Below are positions 37,418 through 48,536 of a stretch of 64,000 nt of DNA, one piece after another. The notes beneath the pieces were generated by a model, which ran no database searches, was not told the DNA's origin, and saw only the letters and a list, made by a program, of their open reading frames with translations. Source of the stretch: Biscogniauxia marginata. Lineage: Eukaryota; Ascomycota; Sordariomycetes; Xylariales; Xylariaceae. The translations under genes and the position numbers were made by a program. The number at the start of each line of letters is the position of its first letter. The stretch's first letter is position 1. The stretch lies in NCBI GenBank assembly GCA_022695795.1, contig MU404090.1:62001-126000 (forward strand), given 5' to 3'.

Positions 37418-39396
37418 AAGGGGAAGGGAGGGACTCGTCGTGTCTAGGTACGTTTGAAAGTCATCTCGACTTACCAAGGATGAGAAAATGGCCTAATACT
37501 ATCTTACGAAATACAAGATAGGTGGTGGCCCATGCCGTTGATGTGTGCGTAAATTGTAGACCTCAGCATTGAGCAAGATCGAAGGAAGACATTTTAAGCC
37601 CCCTGGGTGCAATCCTGCATGCTACTTACTACTATCTATCTTGTTGGTATGTTGCACGGTCGAACTTGTCTCGATGATTACTTAGTAGGTATGTAAGAAT
37701 CAAACAGAAAGCTACCGGTAGAAACGAGATGCTAGGTGTGAGATAGGGAGAGAATGTGTACATATATGTAGATTCGCCCATACCATAACGGTGTCAACAT
37801 TGGATCTATATCTAATCAGTAGCGGCAAGTAATTCAGATCTGCCCCCATGGTGGTCAGTGTCGTTGTGGCGCACTGATCCTATACTTATTTCTTCGTGAG
37901 CCTAGAACGACTTGAAATTACTCGAGTATTTCTAGAATGCCAAACGACAATCTAGAATTTCCTCATTTCTAATAAGAATACATATATGTATAGCCGATGA
38001 AGAACCAGGACTTGGTATTGGCGCGATGATGGTTGCCAGGCAACTCATTTCTTCTCGTGGAGGGTAAAAAGGATCCCTCATGGGATGTCCTTATCTACAT
38101 TTCTACAAATGATATATACCTAGATTCTATGTAGACCAGAGCTCTTAGCGATATGTCATGGTAGGTAGATCGATCAGCAATACGCCACAAAAGCCAAAAC
38201 AGTCCTGCCAACTTTTAGAGGCCTGTATTGCCGACGCGCGGCACTGCCCGAAATTCACACTAAACTAGTTGCTGTAGCTAGGGGGGCCAGTTTGAGTTAA
38301 TGAATACCCTAACATACACTCGGGCATCAACGCCTAGTTATTACAGTCGAATGCCGTCCGGAAATACCGAGTCCTTAATTTTAAATAAAAAACCACCTAT
38401 CATACGGGGTGGCATAAGAAGAGAGACGGGAAAGCTCAGGAAAGGGTTGGCGGGAACCGTTTGCTCTTTGACCTCTTCAATTGTCTCCCTTGGCCCGGCC
38501 CGACACCTATATCTCTTTATGTTGCATCCGTTATGGAACGAATCAAACGGTTTGCGGATACTTACAACCTTAGTGTATTATCAACATCCTAGGTCCTGGT
38601 AGGTATACGTAGCATCTAACGGCGACTAGAAGTCCTTCTGCTTCTAGATTTATAAGTCTAGTTATCAGTGCAGAGAAAATGGATATTGTATTACTTTGGA
38701 GACAAAGGATGTCATACAGTAGTGACACCCATGCCCTACATTCTCAGTCTCCTGAAAGCACCTAGGTTAGTAATTTAGGCATGTCCAGGTCTCACACTGA
38801 GACATAATCATGGCCGATATATAGAAGATCGCGACTGGCTTTTTTGTTTCTCGATTGGCTCGCTTGTGCTCTACCCATAATTGTCTGTTACGGGAGTGCG
38901 CTATGGGGCTGGAGTAGGTGGAGTAGGGAAATCCGTACCAATATTGTCCCTGGTGATTTAACGGTGGAATTAAAAGACAGGCTTGAGAAAAGCAAAATCA
39001 GTAAATCTAGACGAGGCTCCCGGCCGCCAGACTTACCGGTATTTTGTTTATAGGTGTATATATATATACATAAGGTTTCACCCACCCGTGGATCATGCAT
39101 TCGAATCCCCTCACATCAGCTTCACAGCCGTCCGTCCTAGCTGCTTTACTTCTTACCTTCAAGCCTGGGGGTTCTAGCTTTGGTGGCCAGAAGCTGCAGG
39201 TTTCGCTGCCCACGGCGGAATTCGAGAGAGTGCGAGGTCACAAGTCGTTATCGTGCCACCACTCGGGTTACCCACCGAACTCCAGGTACCCGGGTGCAGG
39301 GAGGAAAAGGCCAGCCAATTGGACAAGATGGGCGTCGCCAGCATGCGCGGCAAGCTGATGCTTTCATCCCTGCGCCCGCCCAGTCGCTGCAATACC
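37418..39396. other. Intergenic
   Basis: No supported gene in about 2 kb. Short frames at 38300-38602 and 38844-39053 are unconvincing. The right end precedes the methyltransferase; in-frame ATGs at 39253 and 39328 could extend that gene to the left. Confidence 0.55.
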
Positions 39397-40334
39397 ATGG
39401 TCACCGATGACATTCACGAATCGCATGATGCTGTTTTGAGGGGGAAGATATACATCGACACTCTCCCGGCCGACATTCAACCGGCCAGGAAGTTTCTGGA
39501 GAGGTACGGCGGCATCCGCGGCAAAGACGTGGATAAGCATATACACTATGTGGTACGCGACAAATATTTGCGTGCTCGATCCCCCGGCATGTGAAGCCTC
39601 AATGCGTAAGACTCATACTTATCATGTCACAGCGGGATAGACTATGGGCCATCTACCCTCACGTCTTTATTGGGCATTTTCGTTTTCTATCTTTCGGGTT
39701 CACGTCGGACCCCTCTTATCGTGCAGCACTTAGACGTCTCTTGCTGCCAAAAACGGCGGCTAGCTTTCTCGACCTAGGCTGCTGCGTAGGGCAGATACTC
39801 AGACAGCTCGCGTACGACGGCGTTGATTCGACCAAGTTATACGGTATAGACGTAGAACCTCGTTTTCTAGACCTTGGATACGACTTATTCAGGGATAAGG
39901 GAAAGCTGAAGGCCACACTGATCGTTGGCGACCTTCTGAAGCATGGGGAAGTGGGAGTTCAGGATGAGGGGCTAGGGGCACTCGATGGCAGGATGAGTAT
40001 CGTACACGCAACTAGCTTCTTCCACCTGTTCGCCTGGGAGGACCAACTGCGGGCAGCGACACGAATAGTACGATTCTTGGACCCGGGCGATCCGGATGTA
40101 ATGATCTTTGGACGCCACGTGGGTACTACCATACCCGGCGAGAGGAAAGGCCCAGATGGAGACAGGAGGTATCTACACGACAAGGAAACCTGGCAGAAAC
40201 TCTGGGACGACGTGGGAAAGCTCACGGGGACCTCATGGCGGGCAGTGATGGAGCCTCTGGAGAAACAGGGAGGGAACACAGATGGCGTCGATGATACGCT
40301 AAGAAGGACGAGGTTTACCGTGCACAGAGCATGA
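39397..40334 (+). CDS. SAM-dependent methyltransferase, about 285 aa
   Basis: Exons 39397-39552 and 39633-40334; the intron joins K-H-I-H-Y-V to R-D-R-L-W-A-I-Y-P. SAM motif I is FLDLGCCVGQ (residues 97-106), followed by the acidic loop YGIDVEPRFLDLG. The roughly 50-residue N-terminal part with RKFLERYGGI and the IYPHVFIGHFRFL segment recall small methyltransferases found in fungal polyketide/terpenoid clusters (AusD/Trt5-like). That resemblance is from memory and the substrate is unknown. The start is uncertain: ATGs at 39253, 39328 and 39397 are all in frame, and I chose the last because the conserved part begins just after it. Confidence 0.8.
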
Positions 40335-41410
40335 ATGTGTGCATGATGGGGTTTTTTGGCCTGGTTGCATTAGCACGGCGTTACGGGACTGGCTACACGG
40401 GCGAGTGAGCGTATACCCGGGATATCTGAAATTGGGGTTAACCTGTTATGTATTTGGCTTTTTTGGACAATCGCATGGGGATTGAAAGACCAGTTAGCAC
40501 ATCAAGGGGCAGCAGGAGTCCGTGGTCCTATAACATATACGCGTATAGACTGCATTAGCAATAGTAGACATCTAACTAGAACACACACAGGCTAGAGTAG
40601 TCCTTTCGGATAACCGAGCTATCCGGATATAAATGAAAACGGATTAGCTGACAGAACTTCATGACAGTATGAGTGCACCGAGTCTCAGAGATACGAACAC
40701 GAATTATGACTACCGTTTTACTCTCCCCAACGATAGTGAATAGGTACCTAGGTAGGTATCGTGATTCTTGCAGTCGATAACGTATCATAGAAAACCCCAA
40801 CTTTGAAGAATATTATAACTATATCACCACCACCACCTGATGCATCGGAAGGGCAGATAGGCACCGTGGTTATTATCGTGGATGGTCTCATAACTTTCCA
40901 AACCATCCTCATACGGCACTTATATGCTCCGAATATCATGACAATAGGAATCACTTGGAGACATGGCCAAAGAACACGGACTCCGGGAATTTCTGACTCG
41001 TCCGAGTAAGTAAAGCAGGCTAGGTCTGTATAGATATTTACTACGTACCTAGGTAGGTTCCTAGTATTTATCTAAGGTTATTGCCATTATTCGATTACCT
41101 GTTAGTGTACCTCTGGGTTAATAGTCAGGAATGGATAAGTCGGGTCTAGTCTCACTAATAACATTCGATAACCGGGGCCTCCCCGACAATATTGCATACT
41201 ATACATTACTTGTTACATATCTATAAGTACATAATTATCAACGTATGCGGAAATGCATCTCGAATGATGTTATCAAATCAACTTCACCATTGCTCGCTTG
41301 TCATGTATCATGGCGCCGTGCTATCGAACGCTTTGTCGGCAAACATTCCGCAGCAGCTACTCCGATCGCCTATAAAAAGGGTGAATTGGCCAACTTATTT
41401 TAGACGCACC
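40335..41410. other. Intergenic with CCTAGGTAGGTA words
   Basis: No gene. Two copies of GTACCTAGGTAGG occur (about 40743-40757 and 41045-41058), about 300 bases apart and in the same orientation. Confidence 0.5.
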
Positions 41411-43162
41411 ATGGCTTCTTCGGGAGCCGATCGCGCTGCCGCGTCGCCCACTGAAGCCAGTCGTCCGGCATCTGGAATCAAGAAGCGCGCAGTGGTCGGG
41501 TCGTTCCTCTTCAAGATCCCGCACGGCGATGAGAAGCAGGCCAGAGTCGCGCTCTTTAGACGGAGTGGGGATGTCCGCACGTATCAGCACAAACTGGCCC
41601 CCTTATCCGGGAGCGTCGAGCCCGACGATGCCAATCCCATGGCTACCGCTCTGCGGGAAATACAGGAAGAAACAACGCTGACGCCTGCGTCGCTGGAATT
41701 GTTGCGCGTCGGAAAGCCGTACTCTTTCACTGATGACTCGATCGGGCGAGAGTGGACGATCAACCCTTTCGCCTTTCGTCTGAAGGATACGGCCGAGGGC
41801 GGCAAAGGCGAAGCAGGCATCACGCTCGACTGGGAGCACGAGGGGATTGAGTGGTTTGACCCGCTCGATGTGAAGGACTCGGATGAGTTTGGTGGAGTCC
41901 CCAAGCTCGTCAATAGCTTGCGGAGGGTCTGGCCCGAGTACGACCTTGGCTCGAGAGCTGGCAAGACTTTGACTGATGGCCTGCAAACGCTACGTAACGA
42001 CCATGAGAGTGGTGCAAGGCAGCTTGCTGCTATTAGCCTGTCTATTTTGAAGGGTATCGTTGCTGAACTGGACAACACATCCCTCGATGAGTCCTGGTGG
42101 GCGAATATTCGTATGGCTGCGTGGCATCTCTGCAAGGTCCGTGAAAGTATGGGAGCTGCTATAACGACTGCGATTGTAAAGGCCTTGGATCAAATAGAAG
42201 CCGCCTTCCTAGTTACAGACTTGACCCCGGCAGAAAAAGTCCGCAGAATGATCGAAGACCTCGATACTCAGTTGGACAAACGGAACTTTGCTACTAATCA
42301 AATTGCCGACTCTCTAGTGGCTTATCTGCGTCAAAGTGTTCTATCCGGCGCCGAGCCAAAGAAAAGCATCTCCATCCTGACGTTGTCCTATAGTTCTACC
42401 ATTTCGAATTGTCTCCTTCAGGCTGTTTCTTCTCTGGGAGTCTCGCTTGATCTCCGTGTTCTGGAATCGCGGCCTCTGTACGAGGGCGTCACCCTGGCCT
42501 CAAAAGTACTCGAGGCCGGGAACCAGAAGGCAGACATGAATATCACGCTTCACTCCGATGCATCAGTCGCTCACGCTGCTCGTGGAATCGACATCCTTGT
42601 ACTCGGAGCTGACCGGCTCAGCTCCGCTGGAGATGTCAGCAATGTAAGTTAGCATCCGTATTTCACACATTATTTTTACTGTAACTACTTGATGATATCG
42701 GTTTGATCGAATCATTCTCCACAGTCTCTAGTTTTCTTCAAGTTGAATATACCCGTCGAGAGTTACTAATACCAGATGTAGAAGATTGGATCACTTCCTG
42801 CAGTGCTTAGTGCGCGACATGTTGCGCCTCAGTCGAAAGTCGTAATCTTGAGTGAAACCGAGAAGATCGCAAGACCGGGATCGATGAATGAACATGAGAG
42901 TGAGGAAAATGACCCGGCGGAGTTGACCAGAGCTTGGCAGGGGACTGTGAAGGGCGTCAACACGATCCAAGACGCACTGCAAGTTGCCCGATCTGGCTCT
43001 GAACATCCAAGAGTCACCGTTAAAAACATATACTTTGAATGGATCCCTGCCCACTTGGTTGATGCTTATGCTACTGAAGAAGGTATTTGGGCCGTTGAGG
43101 AAATTGCGAAAAGGTCACAGTGGATCAGCAACGAGATGGACAGGTTCTTCAAGGACCTTTAG
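41411..43162 (+). CDS. Nudix hydrolase fused to eIF2B-alpha/MtnA-like domain, 537 aa
   Basis: Exons 41411-42643 and 42782-43162; the GTAAGT..TGTAG intron joins G-D-V-S-N to K-I-G-S-L-P. The N-terminal third is a Nudix fold with a box of the form G-x-V-E..REIQEETTL (residues 67-90). Arg82, Glu83, Glu86 and Glu87 are kept, while the usual Gly near the box end is Thr. From about 190 to the end runs a domain of the eIF2B-alpha/beta/delta and sugar-phosphate isomerase superfamily, with ADRLSSAGDVSNKIGSLPAVL as its clearest motif. Such fusions exist in fungi, but their reaction is not established. One guess is clean-up of a phosphosugar or nucleotide derivative. An upstream in-frame ATG (41192) is less likely. 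Confidence 0.85.
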
Positions 43163-43519
43163 CCAGTTCTTGTCGATGCGTCATTGGTCGCTTGAAATCA
43201 AGACCTTGACTGTAAGCATCATGGGATGTCTGTGGAGGCGAACATAGGAGTATCCTCACATTCCACGAGTCATAAATGATAATAGGCCACGGTACCTTCC
43301 CGCCTCATCTAGTGATAACGGCTACTAGGCATATGCGCGAAGACAAATAAAGGGATTGACAACAGGTGATCGTATGCAATTCAAATATATATACCTAAAC
43401 ACTTGGAAAGGTCTAACCTAGAATATATACATCTATTATGGCAGGTTGTATATTACTTTCTAGTGAACAGAAGAAGTCTGCCCAAGTCTGCCGTGCCGGG
43501 AGAGAAAGGCCAAGACCGT
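43163..43519. other. Short convergent intergenic gap
   Basis: Lies between the ends of the Nudix fusion and the fungalysin gene. Nothing was recognised apart from a TATATATA word near 43386. Confidence 0.5.
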
Positions 43520-45819
43520 CTAGCAGACCCCGTCGGGGATCTCGTTGCTTCCGGTGCGGGAGCGGCTCGAGTACACGGCGCCTTCGCCAAGACCTCTCTT
43601 CGCGAAGGCGGTCCAAAGCTCACACACATTCTCGCCGCCAGTCAGGGCCGTGTCGGCGTCAATGATGGCGTCGCGACCCGATACGAAGTTGGGGTTGCAA
43701 GGTTGGCTGCAGGGAAGAGATGTCAGTTTGGTTCAGCTTGCGGGTAAAACAGTATCATAATGATAGGGAAAGGAGTTGGGGGGAGGGGGTGGGGGGTTGC
43801 TTACAGCGCCATTGCGTCGACCACGAGCTTCATGGTCAGGAACTTGCCGTCAGTTGGGACACCGTTGGAGTCGAACGTAGGCTTGGCGTCGGGGTTGAGG
43901 CCGTGCTTGTCGATCAGGTTCCATAGCACCTCGTAGAGAATCGTGGCCCAGACCTCGCCAATGTCGTGCACTTCGTTGTACGTGTTCAGCGTTACGTACT
44001 GGTACGGGTTGACGGTCAGGTTTGTTGAGTACTTGTACAACCGGATGCCCTCAGGGTCGTTGTAGACCCAGGCGCCGAGCGCGTAGTCGGTCGCGCGGGT
44101 GTCACCCTCCTTTAGGCGGATCGCTGTCGCCATGAAATCGCCCCATCCCTCGCCCATGCCACCAGCCTCGGTAGTGCTCAGGCAGTTCGAGTTAGAGGGG
44201 CCTCCGGTGAGACGGTTGGACACTATAAAAGAAAAAGGTCAGCCTGGATGCCCTGCGAAGTTGCGATTTACGTCGCAAGAGGAGCCAACCTACCGCCGTG
44301 GGTGTATTCGTGGATAACGACGCCAGCCTCGAAGGCGCAGTCTCTGTAGGGGCTGGAGTACGTCCAGATGAACATGGTCATGCGCCCGGCCTGTCCGTCA
44401 GGGGGCGTCGAGAAGTAGGCGTTGTTGGTGCCGGAACCGTCCTGTGCGTTGAGGATGACTGCGTCGTTACCTGCGCCGCCCTGGCCGTTGTTGTTGGTCT
44501 CGAAGTTGCCGGCCGCCTCTGTGAAGCCGAGGTCGTACAGGAGGTCGTGGTAGGTGTTGGCGGTGTAGAACAGCTGAGCGACCGATGCATCGGCGTACGT
44601 CGAGGGCGGCGTCAGGGTCTCGTCCCAAGGATATTCGAATGTGAGAGATGAGCTCTCCGGGCGGTAGTTATTCAGGTAATCGCTTCCGCCATCGGGGTTC
44701 GTCTGTGCGATACCGTTGTCTAGAGAATTACAAAGTCAGCTATCATACATGTGCAAGTTTTCCCGCTGCAGGTCTAGCATCCCACAACACGCCAGGCCTG
44801 ACTAGGTTGAGTGACTACTTACTACCACGAGTAGTATCGTAGTCTGTTGACCCGTCTGAGTGCCAGGTGAACTCAGACGTGTCGAGGTCCCATGGGTCAG
44901 TAATGGTCTGGCGGGGGCCCTCGTCAGGGTCGTTGGTACCCCAAGGGCTACGTTCTTGTTAGCTTCGGAGCTATCTTCAACTATGAGGAGTCACTGTACG
45001 ACTTACAAGACTTCGTAGGTGGCCTCGGCAACCCAATCGACCACACCGTGGACTGCTTCGTTGGTCTGAGCATCCACGTACGAGAGCAGCCAGTTGTCAA
45101 GAAGGTCAGTCTCGACTCTCCAGGTCAGAGCCAGTTCGCCGTCCGACTTGATGAGGTAGACTAGGCGTGCCTCTGGGTCCTTCTGCGCGCCCGCGGTCCC
45201 CTTGAGGGTGTACGTCTCAGTACCCTCAGCGGCCTCGGCGGTCGCCTCGCCGGTGACAGGCAAGTCGAGAATGGAGACGGCACCGGAAAGGGCCTTAGTG
45301 GGATCGGTGAAGTCACGCTTCTGTAGAGGGTTCTGCTCCGGGATTGCGCCCTTGAAGAACGAGTTACCGTACGAGAAGACAGACCCGTCGGCAGCAATCT
45401 GCGATTTTGTGAGCGCTTGGCAACTTACCAGCCATCTCTTTCAGGGTAGAGATACTCACGTTCACGTTGAAGTCGGCATTGTCAATGTCAATTCCATGGG
45501 CTGTTTGCTTGAAATTGACGTGAGCAATCCCATTGTTGCCAACGTAGTGGTCATTGACTACTCGGAATGTGGCATCGGGGAAGATATTCTTCACGACCTC
45601 GGACGCGGTGTCGACGTAGGAATCGCGCTTGAGCAGTCTCACGGCCGTGTTGGATTGCGTGGCAGCTTTATTGCTGTATTCGGCATCCTGAGTAATTCGG
45701 TACGCATTGAGGTCTACCGTCCGGCGTCGGAGGGTGGACTTGGTGGTGTGCGTGTGAGTGGGGTGGCTCTGAACGGGCAACGAAGCCCCAAGGAGGCCAA
45801 GGAGCAGGAGTGACTTCAT
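43520..45819 (-). CDS. mep: Fungalysin, secreted M36 metalloprotease, 635 aa
   Basis: Exons 45819-45460, 45398-45007, 44947-44823, 44719-44294, 44222-43805 and 43706-43520, with phases all consistent. The preproenzyme has a signal peptide ([18 protein letters not shown]), then a fungalysin/thermolysin-type propeptide carrying [22 protein letters not shown]. The mature metalloprotease contains the zinc motif His429-Glu430-Tyr-Thr-His433 and the third ligand Glu459 in GEGWGDF. The HEYTHG codons end an exon and V-S-N-R-L-T-G-G begins the next. A length near 635 aa and these positions match the family. The enzyme is secreted and degrades extracellular proteins, usually at neutral pH. A TATA box and an inverted repeat sit in its promoter. 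Confidence 0.95.
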
Positions 45820-45866
45820 CTTGAACGTTTTCCAAGCGGCAGAGCTTGAAGAATCTGGGCAGACTT

Positions 45867-45932
45867 CTGGAGGACAAGCGAGTGTGTGCCTGACTAGCTC
45901 TAGCTATCCCTCCATGATGGCTTGTCCTCCAG
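45867..45932. repeat. Perfect 13-bp inverted repeat in the fungalysin promoter
   Basis: The left arm CTGGAGGACAAGC is at 45867-45879 and the right arm GCTTGTCCTCCAG at 45920-45932, with a 40-base spacer. The right arm ends three bases from the TATA box (45935-45941). It could be a two-site operator for a dimeric regulator or a hairpin in the leader. Confidence 0.75.
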
Positions 45933-45934
45933 CA

Positions 45935-45941
45935 TTATATA
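45935..45941 (-). promoter_or_regulatory. TATA box of the fungalysin gene
   Basis: Minus strand TATATAA, about 116 bases before the ATG at 45819. This spacing is usual for fungal secreted-enzyme genes. Confidence 0.6.
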
Positions 45942-48536
45942 GTCTCACACAGCTAAAGCTTAGCTTTTGCCAAGCTCTGGAGACAAACATCTTGCGCAAT
46001 AGAGCTTCCTCTTTCGATTAAGCTGTCGTGAACTTGATCAACGAGGTGTTTATCGGTAGGGGTAGGCTGGGTAGAGATTAGCCCTACCCGTTGTCCATAG
46101 CTGGCGTGCGAGTCACTCGGACTATCTTCTGGAGATAGAGCTATCCCAGAAGGCACATGAAATGCATGGAATGGTATGCGATTGGCATGGTAGCATCGTC
46201 AGTAGCTCTACTTGTGGGAATACGAATCCACGAAGGGAAAGAGGTTAGGACCTGGAGGAGGCATAGGCGCGCACCTGGACAAGAACATCTGACGCTTAAC
46301 CAAGTCCCTGATCACGGTGGATCGGCCGCCAAGACGAGCTTGATATACCAAGTTGATTCGGCACGCTCCGGATTGGCAGTTGGGACTCGTTCTTAACGGC
46401 GACTGAGGCACGCGACCCTACTGCAGACTGCAGACTGCGGACCCCGGCATGCCTTGCTGTAAGTAGCAAGCTACATCCGGGGACGGCCAGTTCGAGCTCT
46501 TGAGCTCGTAAATGTATTCGGACTGTACAGTCATGCTGGCTTGGTTGGAGGCATGGTGGCTTGAATATATGAACACCGAAAGACCTGTCGGCCGCCTTCC
46601 GAAGGATGTCGGGGCAGATAAGTCTGACGCAGACAATGAAGAAAGGTTTAAGATGGTCATAGTCGACCTGCGCCTCGAGCCCGGGTTTTCCTCAAGAAGA
46701 CGAGTTTGCTCTGTCTCTCCCACATTCTTCTCACGGTTAGTTCTCTGTTCGAATGTCTCAGGAGCTCAACTTTATAGTCTTGGCGCTCCGCTGACCAAAG
46801 GCATGACCCCATGTCGCAATGCTCATCCCGGCATTATAAGACCAATCATATAGAGGGGTTGAGGGGGAGCGTCAGGCACATCAAGATAAGAACTTTCGCG
46901 CCGGCACCTAGGCATTAATAATCGTCGCGCCCAATGCCGGTTTTCCTCTTAAGCTCATTGCTAATCTAGCGCAAGGCATATCTTTAAAGACGATGCTGGA
47001 TCTGAGGCCTGTATGGTTCGTATTTGATATGCAACCTTTTAAACCGTCACAGAGCCGAGACTTTTAAACCCGTCGGTCTCGCAGACCTTCCTAGAACAGA
47101 AAGAGAACCGAGCGTCCTTGATGCTATAGCGTTATCAAATCGCGTGCGAACTAATGATTTCCCGTCTTCGGCCGCAGTCTGACCTCCCACCTGCGATGAA
47201 CAGCATCACAAATGAAGGTATTTTTCTCTCGCCCTTGGCGTAGGCATCTAGACCACCATACTGAGCAAGACTAAATCCTTGAAATCCTACCGGCTAGGCT
47301 AGTCCTACGGAAAATTTGGACGAAAACCACTATTTAGCGTGAGTAAGTCGGCCTTGGAAGGTGACATTGGCCCTCGAACTCTAGGCCAATAGTATGTTAA
47401 GATTTCATTTCGTAAAGCGCTCGTGGAATTATAGGCCGAACTGCCAAATACATATATGGGATCTTACGGCTCAGTTTGCTAGTCTGGGGTAATGAGGCAA
47501 GGGCTGTAACCATATGTTCAGACCCCGGAAAAACAAGTTTCCATTATACTGAAAGAAGGAGATGAAGGGGGAAACATCGCGTTTGGGTAACGATACTACG
47601 TAGTATAATAGACTAGGTCCCGTGACTGCAGCAGCGGCAGGAAAGCATAAACGAGCCTCCCCGGCTGGGCGCGCTTGTATATTTAGTAACAGTCAACGTT
47701 AATAGCTGGTGGTATAGCTCAATACAGTTGCTCTTGGTGGAGGATCTGCACCTTCTATCGTCCCTGTGTCTGTTTCTTCTCACCTATATTACATGGTTTC
47801 TGTGTCTAAATCCCCGTTCCCTTCGACGAGCCCGTATTGGACCGTGAGTTATATCGTATCACCGAGGAACTCATGTCAGTGCTCTTAGCCGCCATCATCG
47901 TTGAGACTAGGGCTATACGAGAAATGCAATTCTCCTTCCTCATGGTGTCTAAACTCAGCGGGGATACCTGCATTCTTCCCTGGAAAGGTCACGAGATCTT
48001 GATAACCCTAGGATAAGTTATAAATCTTTGTAAATCTTTGGCTATGCGAACAAGGTAGAGGGGCGATTTCGGGTTCTTGGTCAACTACGATGTGAAGTTA
48101 CGAGGGAACTTGAAAGTCTTGTGGGGCTAGACTTTGGGTGTGAATAATTATTCCGTGAATGATATCAGAATAATATGCTAGACGAATCTAGACTATCTTA
48201 TTTTCCATTGTCGTTGATAGTCCTAAGCCGATGCTGCTTTTATCTGAGCTGTGGTGAGCCTGATGTGAGCCATCGCGAGCTTGGAGGCACAGCTTAGGTT
48301 ATAGGCCAAATGGCGGGATGAGAGTTAGCGAAGAGAAATTTGAGATAGGGAGTTGCTGAATGACCCAGCAAGAAAGACGTAGAGTAGGGTAAAGATAATA
48401 AACTTTTGCATTCACATCAATAAGATTTCCCGATAGCAAAAGTAACTAACAAACTCTGAACAGGGAAGAGAACGTCCTGTCCCTTTAGTTCATATATTTT
48501 TAGTGTATATGAAATCCGCGGCTACAACCAATCCTT
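45942..48536. other. 2.6-kb intergenic region
   Basis: No gene supported. It contains a nested inverted repeat (46442-46482), a CGAGCTC-TT-GAGCTCG palindrome near 46493-46508, and GCAGACT direct repeats near 46423-46439. The right half (about 47980-48200) is AT-rich. Confidence 0.55.
46442..46482. repeat. Nested stem-loop sequence
   Basis: The outer arms CCCCGG (46442-46447) and CCGGGG (46477-46482) enclose the inner arms CTTGCT (46453-46458) and AGCAAG (46465-46470) around a 6-base loop. The symmetry is exact in both arm pairs. No function was recognised. Confidence 0.55.

Noticed and set aside
39090..39115. tRNA T-arm-like GCATTCGAATCCCC
   Set aside because: The flanking bases do not pair and no acceptor, D or anticodon arms surround it.
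38844..39213. Short hydrophobic frames on both strands
   Set aside because: No start context, no continuation by splicing and no family similarity.
47700..47760. tRNA D-arm-like GGTGGTATAGCTCAA
   Set aside because: No matching anticodon stem, T-arm or acceptor stem downstream.
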